A DNA stretch of 45,351 nucleotides from GCA-2794515 sp033763335 (GTDB lineage: Bacteria; Chloroflexota; Anaerolineae; Aggregatilineales; Phototrophicaceae), in the NCBI GenBank assembly GCA_033763335.1, contig JANRKU010000165.1:1-45351 (forward strand), given 5' to 3'. A program made the position numbers and the translations under genes. The notes beneath the pieces were generated by a model. The model was not told where the DNA came from and searched no databases. It saw only the letters and a list, made by a program, of their open reading frames with translations. This document shows positions 9,101-15,954 of this stretch, one piece after another (within the stretch, counting starts at the first letter, position 1; each line of letters begins with the position of its first letter).

Positions 9101-10018
9101 GCATAACCGCGCCAAATAAGAGGTCGTATCATACCCCTCTGGGACAGGGAAAAATGGCAAATGATACCCCTCACGCTTGAGGTCAATATCGCACATTTCG
9201 GCAATTTTCACCGAATTGTGAATGGCTTCTGGCACTTCACCAAAATCGCGCCACATCTCTTCTGATGAATGCACAAAATAGCTGTTATCAGAAAAACTCA
9301 ACCGTTTTGGGTCATCTTTGAGGGCGTTGGTCTGGATACACAACAATGTGTCATGGGTATCGAAATCACTTTCGAGGACATAATGCACATCGCTGGTCGC
9401 CAATAGCCCCACATTGGTATGATTTTTACGGTTGTAATTCACCAGCCATTCATTGAGGGCGCGTTGTTCTGGAATATCATGCTTTTGCAATTCCAGATAA
9501 AAATTATCTTTTCCAAAAATGTCGGTGAATTGTCCAATGGCTTTTTGTGCCTCTTCATCCCGTCCATCTTGGATAAAACGCGGAATCCGCGCCGCCAAAC
9601 ACCCACTGGTGGCAATTAACCCCTCTGCATGATTCGCCAAAAAGTCCATATCAACGCGAGGCTTATAATAATAGCCGCGCAATTGCGCTTCACTACTCAA
9701 TTTGAGCAGATTTTTATACCCAGTCATATTTTGTGCCATGAGCAAAATGTGAAAAGGATTACGGTCTAATGCCGATTCCTTATCGGTCATCCCGCGTGGC
9801 GATAGATAGGCTTCTACGCCAATAATCGGCTTAATATCGGCTTTGCGACATTGCTCATAAAAATCCATGACCCCAAACATCGTCCCATGGTCGGTGATAG
9901 CAATCGCAGGCATGTCTAGTGCCTTTGCTCTATCTACTAATTTTTTGATTTTACTCAACCCATCGAGCAACGAAAATTCAGTATGGACGTGCAAATGCAC
10001 AAAGGTATTATCAGCCAT
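6113..10018 (-). CDS. dnaE: DNA polymerase III subunit alpha
   Basis: This replicative polymerase has about 1,300 residues. The N-terminal PHP domain starts HLHVHTEFSLLDG and keeps ITDHGTMFG and ATSDVHY, so its metal-binding residues look intact, unlike E. coli DnaE; it may proofread. VRGSGAGSLAAYCLG (near 362) and PDIDLDYPDDRR (near 400) carry palm residues, and KVDFLGLSTL (near 567) carries the third catalytic Asp. QLNLF near 938 matches the internal clamp-binding motif. An OB fold follows at about 1010-1100, then an acidic, low-complexity linker and a C-terminal domain without the E. coli tau-binding look. The ATG at 10018 starts directly at the PHP domain; an upstream in-frame ATG at 10066 adds only unrelated residues. 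Confidence 0.96.
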   Translation of the reverse strand: MADNTFVHLHVHTEFSLLDGLSKIKKLVDRAKALDMPAIAITDHGTMFGVMDFYEQCRKADIKPIIGVEAYLSPRGMTDKESALDRNPFHILLMAQNMTGYKNLLKLSSEAQLRGYYYKPRVDMDFLANHAEGLIATSGCLAARIPRFIQDGRDEEAQKAIGQFTDIFGKDNFYLELQKHDIPEQRALNEWLVNYNRKNHTNVGLLATSDVHYVLESDFDTHDTLLCIQTNALKDDPKRLSFSDNSYFVHSSEEMWRDFGEVPEAIHNSVKIAEMCDIDLKREGYHLPFFPVPEGYDTTSYLARLCNIGMKWRFGTRADEPELRERLNYELGVIDKMGFNSYFLIVWDLCEFARSADIWWNVRGSGAGSLAAYCLGITNIDPIQNSLLFERFLNPERKTMPDIDLDYPDDRRSDMIAYAVQKYGHDKVAAIITFGTMGPKAAVRDVGRVMNVPLTDVNKAASLIPQDAKPKQLMDYVKDIPDLQKIYDTDAQIRKVIDIAKELQGVRRHASTHAAGIIISDNPLYEYLPLHRPTTAKEDKESVDTILEAVTQFPMETCEQIGLLKVDFLGLSTLTILRKACELVEQHHKIKYTMDNIPYRHDDPSITPNELERLNAAFVMMGKGDTVGVFQLESGGMQQMLRDMRPKIFENIIAAVSLYRPGPMDYIPTYNRRLHGDEKVDYKHPKLESVLKETYGIIVYQEQLIQIATHLFGYRAGEADLMRRAVSKKKKEDLEKHRAIFLERGPKNGVDEKAANAIFDDIDFFANYGFNKSHAADYAKVTVQTAYMKANYPPEYLTAMLSVHRDDSKKIGIFLEECRRLSIPILPPDVNASMLDFDIQHDPQTDLRGIRFGLAGIKNAGEGAIQKIIEVRQVGGKFANLRDFCQRVDLRQVGKRALESLIKVGAFSAFGTRPALLAALDRLISVSTHHHKDAEMGQLNLFGVESSMQDDTLEQLPPGDATPIRQQLAWEKELLGLYVTGRPVDKHRNDFNQSTNLREIQALKAQPEVYIGKGDVVIAGEITAFRKVYTKNNQTMAIVTIEDWYESAGTIEVVFFPRNWEQIAKKVDQQDVVFEEGEIVKIRGKLELQKDGGSVQIIGDDVSQNFSVQVGSAVQVVEPKDDTPAWMIEDDAPPPWADEDLIDPSVSTPQGAVPPVDDKDDDDERATQEYVMPDSLKKIFDPVAENSLQNRVNDGDNEDKPPREYWVDIYLPRTGDDDRDRRTLSRVHGLLTSYPGNDRFTIIIEGAEYPMVIEFPNHTTYACPDLWHELMGVLKDENNIKITLLTPEFDPQETQEATAVR

Positions 10019-10088
10019 AAAAATGCCCACCTTCTGGCTCTTTTGACTCGTGAAAATTGCTATCAAAATGTTATATCAGAACAATTGA

Positions 10089-10094
10089 ATTATA
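10089..10094 (-). promoter_or_regulatory. Probable -10 element of dnaE
   Basis: TATAAT on the minus strand lies about 70 bases before the dnaE ATG. A TGCTTT hexamer 17 bases upstream is a poor -35. The placement behind the suc terminator supports a separate dnaE promoter. Confidence 0.4.
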
Positions 10095-10118
10095 ACCCAC
10101 TTTGCCCGAATAAAGCAT

Positions 10119-10159
10119 TAAAAAGCGATAGTCTTATCATAGAGATGAGGCTATCGCTT
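10119..10159 (-). terminator. Intrinsic terminator of the sucAB operon
   Basis: AAGCGATAG / CTATCGCTT arms (9 bp, with further partial pairing inside) are followed on the minus strand by a run of five T. It lies 33 bases after the sucB stop and before the dnaE promoter. Confidence 0.8.
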
Positions 10160-10191
10160 ATCCAAAACTTTAATGGTTTGTAAAAGGTTTG

Positions 10192-11430
10192 TTAACCCTC
10201 AATCAACAACGATTCGGGGTCTTCGATTAAATCTTTCACTTTGACCAAAAATTGCACCGCTTCGCGCCCGTCCACCATGCGATGGTCATAGGTCAAAGCA
10301 ACATACATCATGGGGCGAATCACAATTTCGCCATTCACAACGACAGGACGGTCTTTGATGGCGTGCAAGCCCAAAATCCCGACTTGTGGTGGGTTCAAAA
10401 TGGGGGTACTCATCAATGAGCCAAAAATCCCACCGTTGGTGATGGTAAATGTGCCACCCATCAGCGATTCAATGGCGAGGCTACCATCTTGGGCTTGTTT
10501 GGCATAATCTTTGACCTGATTTTCGATTTGGGCAAAGCTCATGCGGTCAGCATCGCGTAATACAGGCACAACCAAACCATCGCTCACACCAATAGCAATG
10601 CCGATGTCATAATAATGCTTGTAGACAATTTCATTTTCTTGAATTTCTGCATTCACTTGCGGGAATGCCTTCAATGCACCAATGACTGCCTTCACGAAAA
10701 AGGCATTAAAGCCAAGCCCAACCCCATGTTTTTCTTTAAACGAATCTTTACGACGCGCTCGCAATTGATTCACAGCACTCATATCAATTTCGTTGAATGT
10801 GGTCAACATGGCGGCGGTAGTTTGTGCTTCGATGAGGCGTTTGGCAATCGTCTGACGGCGACGGCTCATTTTCACTCGTTCTTCCTGCCGATACCCTGCC
10901 CCATTGCTGGTCACGATAGATGGTGTGGGTGCTGGTTGTGGCTTGGGAGTGGGAGCAGGTTGGGTTTTTGGTGCTGGCACAGGTACAGGGGTATTTTGCC
11001 CACTGATAAAATTCTGCACATCGCTCTTGGTGACTTTTGCACCACTGGTTGGCACTTGGGCAATATCAACACTATGCTCAGTGGCGACCCGTTTGGCGAC
11101 AGGTGTCGCTTTTTGTGCTTCTGATGTGACAGGTGTGGGCGCAACCACACTAACAGGCGCAACTGTTTGTGTGGTCATAGCACCTGCACCAGCAGACCCA
11201 CTCACCACGCCCAAAATTGCCCCCACTTCAACATCTGTCCCTTCTGGTGCAACGATGCTTTCTAGCACACCATCACCATCGGCGGTCACTTCCAAAGAGA
11301 CCTTATCCGTCTCCAAGACGACCACCACATCCCCCGCCTTAACACTATCCCCAACCTTTTTTGTCCAACTCGATACAGTGGCTTCGACCACCGATTCAGC
11401 TAAATCTGGCACAACTAAATTAAATGACAT
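10192..11430 (-). CDS. sucB: 2-oxoglutarate dehydrogenase E2, dihydrolipoyl succinyltransferase
   Basis: This 412-residue E2 has one lipoyl domain with the lipoylated lysine in ETDKVSLEV near residue 43, as in succinyltransferases. An Ala/Pro-rich linker follows, then a peripheral subunit-binding domain (ATPVAKRVATEHSVD), a second Pro-rich linker, and the catalytic domain ending with DHRMVDG, whose His and Asp form the acyltransferase site. It accepts the succinyl group from SucA and passes it to CoA in the TCA cycle. It lies 72 bases behind sucA in the same direction. No lpd (E3) gene is in the window. Confidence 0.96.
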   Translation of the reverse strand: MSFNLVVPDLAESVVEATVSSWTKKVGDSVKAGDVVVVLETDKVSLEVTADGDGVLESIVAPEGTDVEVGAILGVVSGSAGAGAMTTQTVAPVSVVAPTPVTSEAQKATPVAKRVATEHSVDIAQVPTSGAKVTKSDVQNFISGQNTPVPVPAPKTQPAPTPKPQPAPTPSIVTSNGAGYRQEERVKMSRRRQTIAKRLIEAQTTAAMLTTFNEIDMSAVNQLRARRKDSFKEKHGVGLGFNAFFVKAVIGALKAFPQVNAEIQENEIVYKHYYDIGIAIGVSDGLVVPVLRDADRMSFAQIENQVKDYAKQAQDGSLAIESLMGGTFTITNGGIFGSLMSTPILNPPQVGILGLHAIKDRPVVVNGEIVIRPMMYVALTYDHRMVDGREAVQFLVKVKDLIEDPESLLIEG

Positions 11431-11465
11431 CCCATGCTCCTTCGCTACTATACCATTTCATGTGT

Positions 11466-11489
11466 GTAGGGACGGCATACATACCGTCC
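11466..11489. repeat. GTAGGGACGG palindrome in the sucA-sucB gap
   Basis: GTAGGGACGGCAT is followed by an imperfect complement ending ACCGTCC (outer 6-bp GGACGG/CCGTCC stem). It is nearly identical to the copy at 4981. It sits inside the operon, so it may set the sucA:sucB mRNA ratio rather than end transcription. Confidence 0.6.
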
Positions 11490-11502
11490 TCATCTGGTTG
11501 CA

Positions 11503-14259
11503 TTAATTAAATTTCCAGTCAAACGCATATTGTGTAATCATCGCCTGATTTGCATAATGCAGGCTCTTAGACCCTTCAGCAGGGGTAGAACTGCGCCGTC
11601 TGCCGACATAATTGACGGGCAAATCCTTCCCGACCAATTTTTTGATGCGATAATTCATAAAATCCCACGCGCCCATATTTTTGGGTTCTTCTTGCGCCCA
11701 TACAATTTGGGTCGTCTTGGCATATCGCTTCACCATCCCCATAATTTCTTCTGCGGGGAATGGATACAATTGCTCCACGCGCACCACAGCCACTTCTGGG
11801 TGTTGGGCGCGGTATTGGCTTTGCATCAAATCATAATAAAATTTGCCACTACAAAACACCAAGCGCGTCACTTCATCGGGATGTGCAGTGGGGTCATCAA
11901 TCACAGGATGCCATTTGCCTTCTGCCAATTCACGTACTGTTGAATATACCGCAGGCAGGCGTAATAAGCTCTTTGGCGACATCACCACCAAGGGCAACGG
12001 GTCGGTTTTGAGCAATAAGGCTTGTCGGCGGAGCAAATGAAAATATTGTCCTGCTGTGGTCGGATTAACAATCCGCATATTGGTCTTTGCCGCCATCTGC
12101 AAAAAGCGTTCTGGTCTGCCTGTAGAATGGTCTGGACCACCGCCTTCATGCCCATGTGGGAGCAACATCACCAGCGAGGGCGTTTGCTTCCATTTTTCCC
12201 GCGCAGAGACGATGAATTCATCCACGATATTTTGTGCGCCATTCAAAAAGTCGCCATATTGGGCTTCCCATAGTACCAATGTCTCTGGGGAGACCACATT
12301 ATAGCCAAATTCAAATCCCAAAACTGCCATTTCTGACAACGGACTATTATGCACCGTGAATGATGCTTTTGATTGTGGCAATTCTTGGAGTGGCACGAGT
12401 GTTTTGGCTTCGTCCGTTTGCGAATCATATAGCACCGCATGACGATGGCTAAATGTGCCACGCTCACTATCTTGCCCTGTGAGGCGAATGGCGATGCCAT
12501 CTTCTAAAATGCTGGCAAATGCCAATTCTTCTGCTGTCGCCCAATCAACAAGCGGTTCATCGGCATTATCAAAGGCTTTACGGCGAGCAAGCACCGTATT
12601 TTCGAGCCGTTTGGAATAAAAATTGAACCCAGTGACCAATTCTTGTAAAGCCGTGTTTAATGATGTCAGCCGTTCCATCGGCACTTGGGTTTTTACCCGT
12701 TTGGCGATGCCTTTGGGCGGTTCTTCAAGCGGGGGTTGCATCCGCAATTCCACTTTGACCACATCATACGCCTCTTGTAAGGTCGCAATATGCTTATTAT
12801 AGAGGTCATCGGCATGGGCGGTGGTGATTACACCACTTTTCACCAATTTTTCTGACCAAATTTGACGGATACGAGGATGATTCCGCACAACCTTATACAT
12901 CTGTGGTTGCGTAAATCCGGGTTCATCCAATTCGTTGTGACCATACCGCCGATAGCCAACGAGGTCTATCAAGAAGTCTTTTTCAAATTTTTCTTGATAC
13001 GCAAATGCCAACCGCGCCACTTCAATCACAGCTAAGGGGTCATCGGCATTCACATGCACCACAGGCACTTTGAAGCCTTTTGCCAAATCACTGGCATACA
13101 GTGTGCTACGGGCATCTTTTGGCAAGGTGGTGAACCCAAGCTGATTGTTGGCGATGATATGAATTGTCCCCCCCACCCAATATCCGGGGAGTCTGGACAA
13201 ATTGAACGTCTCTGCGACAATCCCCTGACCGGGGAACGCCGAATCGCCATGAATGAGAATTTGCATGGTTGAGCGTTCATCAAATGTTGGCGCACCACGC
13301 CGATTACTCTCTGTGCCTGCCGCCCGTGCCATCCCCACCGCAATCGGGTTGATGGCTTCAAGGTGGCTTGGGTTGGGTGGCATGAGCAAAACAAAATTGC
13401 CATCTCCATACATATCATGGACACGCCCTTGATGATATTTCACATCCCCCAATTGCCATCCCACAATATTTTCATCTTCGGGGTCTACAAAATCTTGCAA
13501 AATTTCTTCATACGATTTTTTCATGATATGCGAAAGGGTATTCAAGCGTCCACGATGAGCCATGGCAATCGCTACGGTACGCTTTCCTTGTCGGGTACTA
13601 TCGGCAAGGCGCACCAATTCATCCAACAACCCAATCATCGTATCGAGTCCTTCAACAGAGAACCGATATTTGGTCGGGAAGCTCTTTTGCAAAAATTCTT
13701 CAAAGGCTTCAACTTGTGATAAGCGGTCTAATATCGCCACAGATTCTTCTGGGGTGGCATTAATTTGATAGCGCCGCGATTCAATCGCCTCTTTGAGCCA
13801 TTGGCGTTCTTCTGGAATCCGTATATGGTCGTTATCATAGCCAATATGCGTGGTATATACCGCCTTCAGCGATTCAATCACCTCATAGGCATTATTCGCC
13901 CCCATAGATAAGGGGCTATCAATCAGTCCTGCGGGCAATTCATACAAATCGGCTTCGGTTAAGCCATGATACTCCGCAGATAATTCTGGGTCGCCAATCG
14001 GCGGCGTACCGAGTGGGTCTAATTGTGCCGCCACATGCCCAAATTGCCGAATGGCTTGTGCATAATTGGCGATAGCCGTCACTTTACGAACATCCGCCAC
14101 CATTGCGGCGGGCATTTCTACAGTTTGTTCCGTAATCGGAGTCCAGTTTGCAAAAAACGCTCTGGTACGTTCATCTACTGAATCGGGCGATGTGAGGTAT
14201 TTATCATACAATTCCACCACATAGCCTGCATTTAAGCCATAAATCTTTGTTAGCGTCAT
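11503..14259 (-). CDS. sucA: 2-oxoglutarate dehydrogenase E1 (thiamine-dependent)
   Basis: The 918-residue protein is the usual E1o length. An N-terminal MTLTKIYGLNAGYVVELYDKY segment matches the E2-binding start of SucA. The thiamine-diphosphate core includes AMAHRGRLN, HGDSAFPGQG, NNQLGFTT and GYRRYGHNELDEP. The C-terminal part has HGHEGGGPDHSTGRPERF and ends in the transketolase-like domain. It decarboxylates 2-oxoglutarate and loads succinyl onto SucB. It is the first gene of the suc operon. The ribosome site is weak (GGGAT). Confidence 0.96.
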   Translation of the reverse strand: MTLTKIYGLNAGYVVELYDKYLTSPDSVDERTRAFFANWTPITEQTVEMPAAMVADVRKVTAIANYAQAIRQFGHVAAQLDPLGTPPIGDPELSAEYHGLTEADLYELPAGLIDSPLSMGANNAYEVIESLKAVYTTHIGYDNDHIRIPEERQWLKEAIESRRYQINATPEESVAILDRLSQVEAFEEFLQKSFPTKYRFSVEGLDTMIGLLDELVRLADSTRQGKRTVAIAMAHRGRLNTLSHIMKKSYEEILQDFVDPEDENIVGWQLGDVKYHQGRVHDMYGDGNFVLLMPPNPSHLEAINPIAVGMARAAGTESNRRGAPTFDERSTMQILIHGDSAFPGQGIVAETFNLSRLPGYWVGGTIHIIANNQLGFTTLPKDARSTLYASDLAKGFKVPVVHVNADDPLAVIEVARLAFAYQEKFEKDFLIDLVGYRRYGHNELDEPGFTQPQMYKVVRNHPRIRQIWSEKLVKSGVITTAHADDLYNKHIATLQEAYDVVKVELRMQPPLEEPPKGIAKRVKTQVPMERLTSLNTALQELVTGFNFYSKRLENTVLARRKAFDNADEPLVDWATAEELAFASILEDGIAIRLTGQDSERGTFSHRHAVLYDSQTDEAKTLVPLQELPQSKASFTVHNSPLSEMAVLGFEFGYNVVSPETLVLWEAQYGDFLNGAQNIVDEFIVSAREKWKQTPSLVMLLPHGHEGGGPDHSTGRPERFLQMAAKTNMRIVNPTTAGQYFHLLRRQALLLKTDPLPLVVMSPKSLLRLPAVYSTVRELAEGKWHPVIDDPTAHPDEVTRLVFCSGKFYYDLMQSQYRAQHPEVAVVRVEQLYPFPAEEIMGMVKRYAKTTQIVWAQEEPKNMGAWDFMNYRIKKLVGKDLPVNYVGRRRSSTPAEGSKSLHYANQAMITQYAFDWKFN

Positions 14260-14350
14260 ATCCCAATCCCAAAAATGTGCCTGAATGGAGCAACATCAAA
14301 ATTTTACCCATCTTATCTTATCTATTTTACCCAAATTCTTGTCTGTTCGT

Positions 14351-14385
14351 GTAGGGGCATGATAAGCAATGAGAATATTATCATG
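14351..14385. repeat. GTAGGGGCATGATAA palindrome
   Basis: GTAGGGG leads into CATGATAA / TTATCATG arms (8 bp, 12-base loop). It lies between the divergent sucA and gdhA genes, so this copy is not at a gene end. Confidence 0.5.
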
Positions 14386-14456
14386 TTTTCGTGAATTATT
14401 GTACAAACTAGCCAAGAAATATCCAATTTTGTTTGTGCAAAACAACCAATTCCCCC

Positions 14457-14485
14457 TTGTGCAAATTTTCAAATTGGCAGATAAT
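14457..14485 (+). promoter_or_regulatory. Promoter of glutamate dehydrogenase
   Basis: TTGTGC and GATAAT are separated by 17 bases, predicting a start near 14492 and a leader of about 44 bases that carries AGGAG before the ATG at 14536. Confidence 0.5.
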
Positions 14486-14535
14486 GAAGATACAAAATAA
14501 AAATACGTTTTCATTTTATAGGAGTTCATCTTATC

Positions 14536-15834
14536 ATGGCGACCGCCCTCAGTATGACAATGAATAAATCAACCTTAAAAGACCAAAATATTTCCAATCC
14601 TTATGAAACCGCATTAATGCAATTTGACCGCGCTGTTGGGCATTTAGATATATCCAGCTCACTAGCGGAATATATGCGTTATCCCCGTCGTGAATTTACA
14701 GTGAACTTCCCTGTCCGCCGTGATGACGGCTCAACCGAAATGTTTACAGGCTATCGTGTGCATCATAGCACCGTTTTGGGACCCTCTAAGGGTGGTATCC
14801 GTTATAGCTTGCATGTCAATTTGGATGAAGTCCGCGCATTGGCGATGTGGATGACATGGAAATGCGCTCTGATGGGATTGCCCTATGGTGGTGCAAAAGG
14901 TGGCGTGATTGTAGACCCAAAAACCCTGAGCATTGGCGAATTAGAACGCCTTACCCGCCGTTATGCGTCTGAATTGATTCCACTCATCAGCCCACAATCC
15001 GATATCCCTGCCCCAGATATGGGAACAACCCCTCAAGTGATGGCATGGATTATGGATACCTATAGCATGACCGTTGGCTATTCTGTGCCAGCAGTTGTTA
15101 CAGGTAAACCCCTCGAAGTGGGTGGTAGTGAGGGACGCAATTCTGCTACAGGTCACGGTGTCGTGATTTGTATGGTCGAAACACTCAAACGTCACGGCAT
15201 TACCGATGCCTCTGGCATTAGTGTTGTCGTACAAGGGTTTGGTAATGTCGGTTCTTTCGCCGCCAGTCATGCCCATGAATTAGGATTCAAAGTCGTAGCT
15301 GTCAGCGATGTTGCTGGTGGTATCTATAACCCCAACGGACTCGATATTCAAGCTGTCCGCGCTTATTATGCCGAAACTGGCGGATTAAAAGATTTTGCCC
15401 AAGCAGAAAATGTGACCAACGAAGAATTGCTCATCCTCCCCTGCGATGTCCTCATCCCCGCCGCAATGGAAAGCCAACTCACCCGCTTGAATGCCGATAA
15501 CGTCAAAGCCAAGTTCATCGTTGAAGGCGCAAATGGTCCAACAACCCCCGCCGCCGATGATATTTTCCATGATAAGGGTATTGTGGTCATCCCCGACATC
15601 CTTGCCAATGCAGGTGGTGTGACGGTATCCTATTTTGAATGGGTACAAGACCTACAAGCCTTCTTCTGGGATGAAGAAGAAATTTCGCGCCAATTACGCC
15701 GTCTCATGATTAAAGCCTACGATTTTACCGCTCGTACCGCAGAAGAATATGATGTCAACATGCGGACAGCCGCCCAAGTCGCCGCCATCAAGCGCGTTTC
15801 TACCGCCTTGCAATTGCGCGGTTTCTACCCCTGA
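14536..15834 (+). CDS. Glu/Leu/Phe/Val-type dehydrogenase, probably glutamate dehydrogenase
   Basis: This 432-residue enzyme has the dimerisation/substrate domain motif GPSKGGIRY (Lys85). The catalytic lysine is in LPYGGAKGGV (Lys121), SDIPAPDMGT carries the catalytic Asp, and a Rossmann loop QGFGNVG lies near residue 230. The length and overall motif set fit hexameric glutamate dehydrogenases, which link 2-oxoglutarate and glutamate. The position next to the sucAB genes, whose substrate is also 2-oxoglutarate, is consistent. Cofactor choice (NAD or NADP) is not decided by what I can see. It has its own promoter and a hairpin terminator. Confidence 0.93.
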   Translation: MATALSMTMNKSTLKDQNISNPYETALMQFDRAVGHLDISSSLAEYMRYPRREFTVNFPVRRDDGSTEMFTGYRVHHSTVLGPSKGGIRYSLHVNLDEVRALAMWMTWKCALMGLPYGGAKGGVIVDPKTLSIGELERLTRRYASELIPLISPQSDIPAPDMGTTPQVMAWIMDTYSMTVGYSVPAVVTGKPLEVGGSEGRNSATGHGVVICMVETLKRHGITDASGISVVVQGFGNVGSFAASHAHELGFKVVAVSDVAGGIYNPNGLDIQAVRAYYAETGGLKDFAQAENVTNEELLILPCDVLIPAAMESQLTRLNADNVKAKFIVEGANGPTTPAADDIFHDKGIVVIPDILANAGGVTVSYFEWVQDLQAFFWDEEEISRQLRRLMIKAYDFTARTAEEYDVNMRTAAQVAAIKRVSTALQLRGFYP

Positions 15835-15892
15835 TACGAAACCATCTCCTCCATGCGAGTTACTTAATTTTCTTAAAATAAATTTATTTACA

Positions 15893-15921
15893 GAACAAGG
15901 GACAAGCACAGTCCCTTGTTC
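15893..15921 (+). terminator. Hairpin behind glutamate dehydrogenase
   Basis: An 11-bp perfect stem (GAACAAGGGAC / GTCCCTTGTTC, 7-base loop) is followed by GCATTTT. The T run is short, so termination may be partial. It directly abuts the next promoter. Confidence 0.6.
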
Positions 15922-15938
15922 GCATTTTAGCCAATTAA

Positions 15939-15947
15939 TGCTATAAT
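15939..15947 (+). promoter_or_regulatory. Extended -10 promoter of murF-alr, seven bases before the ATG
   Basis: TGCTATAAT is a perfect extended -10. Only seven bases (TCCCCAC) separate it from the ATG at 15955, so the transcription start should fall at or next to the A of the ATG. No Shine-Dalgarno can fit, which predicts a leaderless mRNA. Confidence 0.65.
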
Positions 15948-15954
15948 TCCCCAC

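Noticed and set aside
10904..11506. Plus-strand open frame of 200 codons rich in Thr, Gly and Val
   Set aside because: It is the complement of the lipoyl domain and Ala/Pro linker of sucB.
14296..14529. Minus-strand open frame of 77 codons between sucA and gdhA
   Set aside because: It covers the gdhA promoter and leader, has no ribosome site and no recognisable domain.
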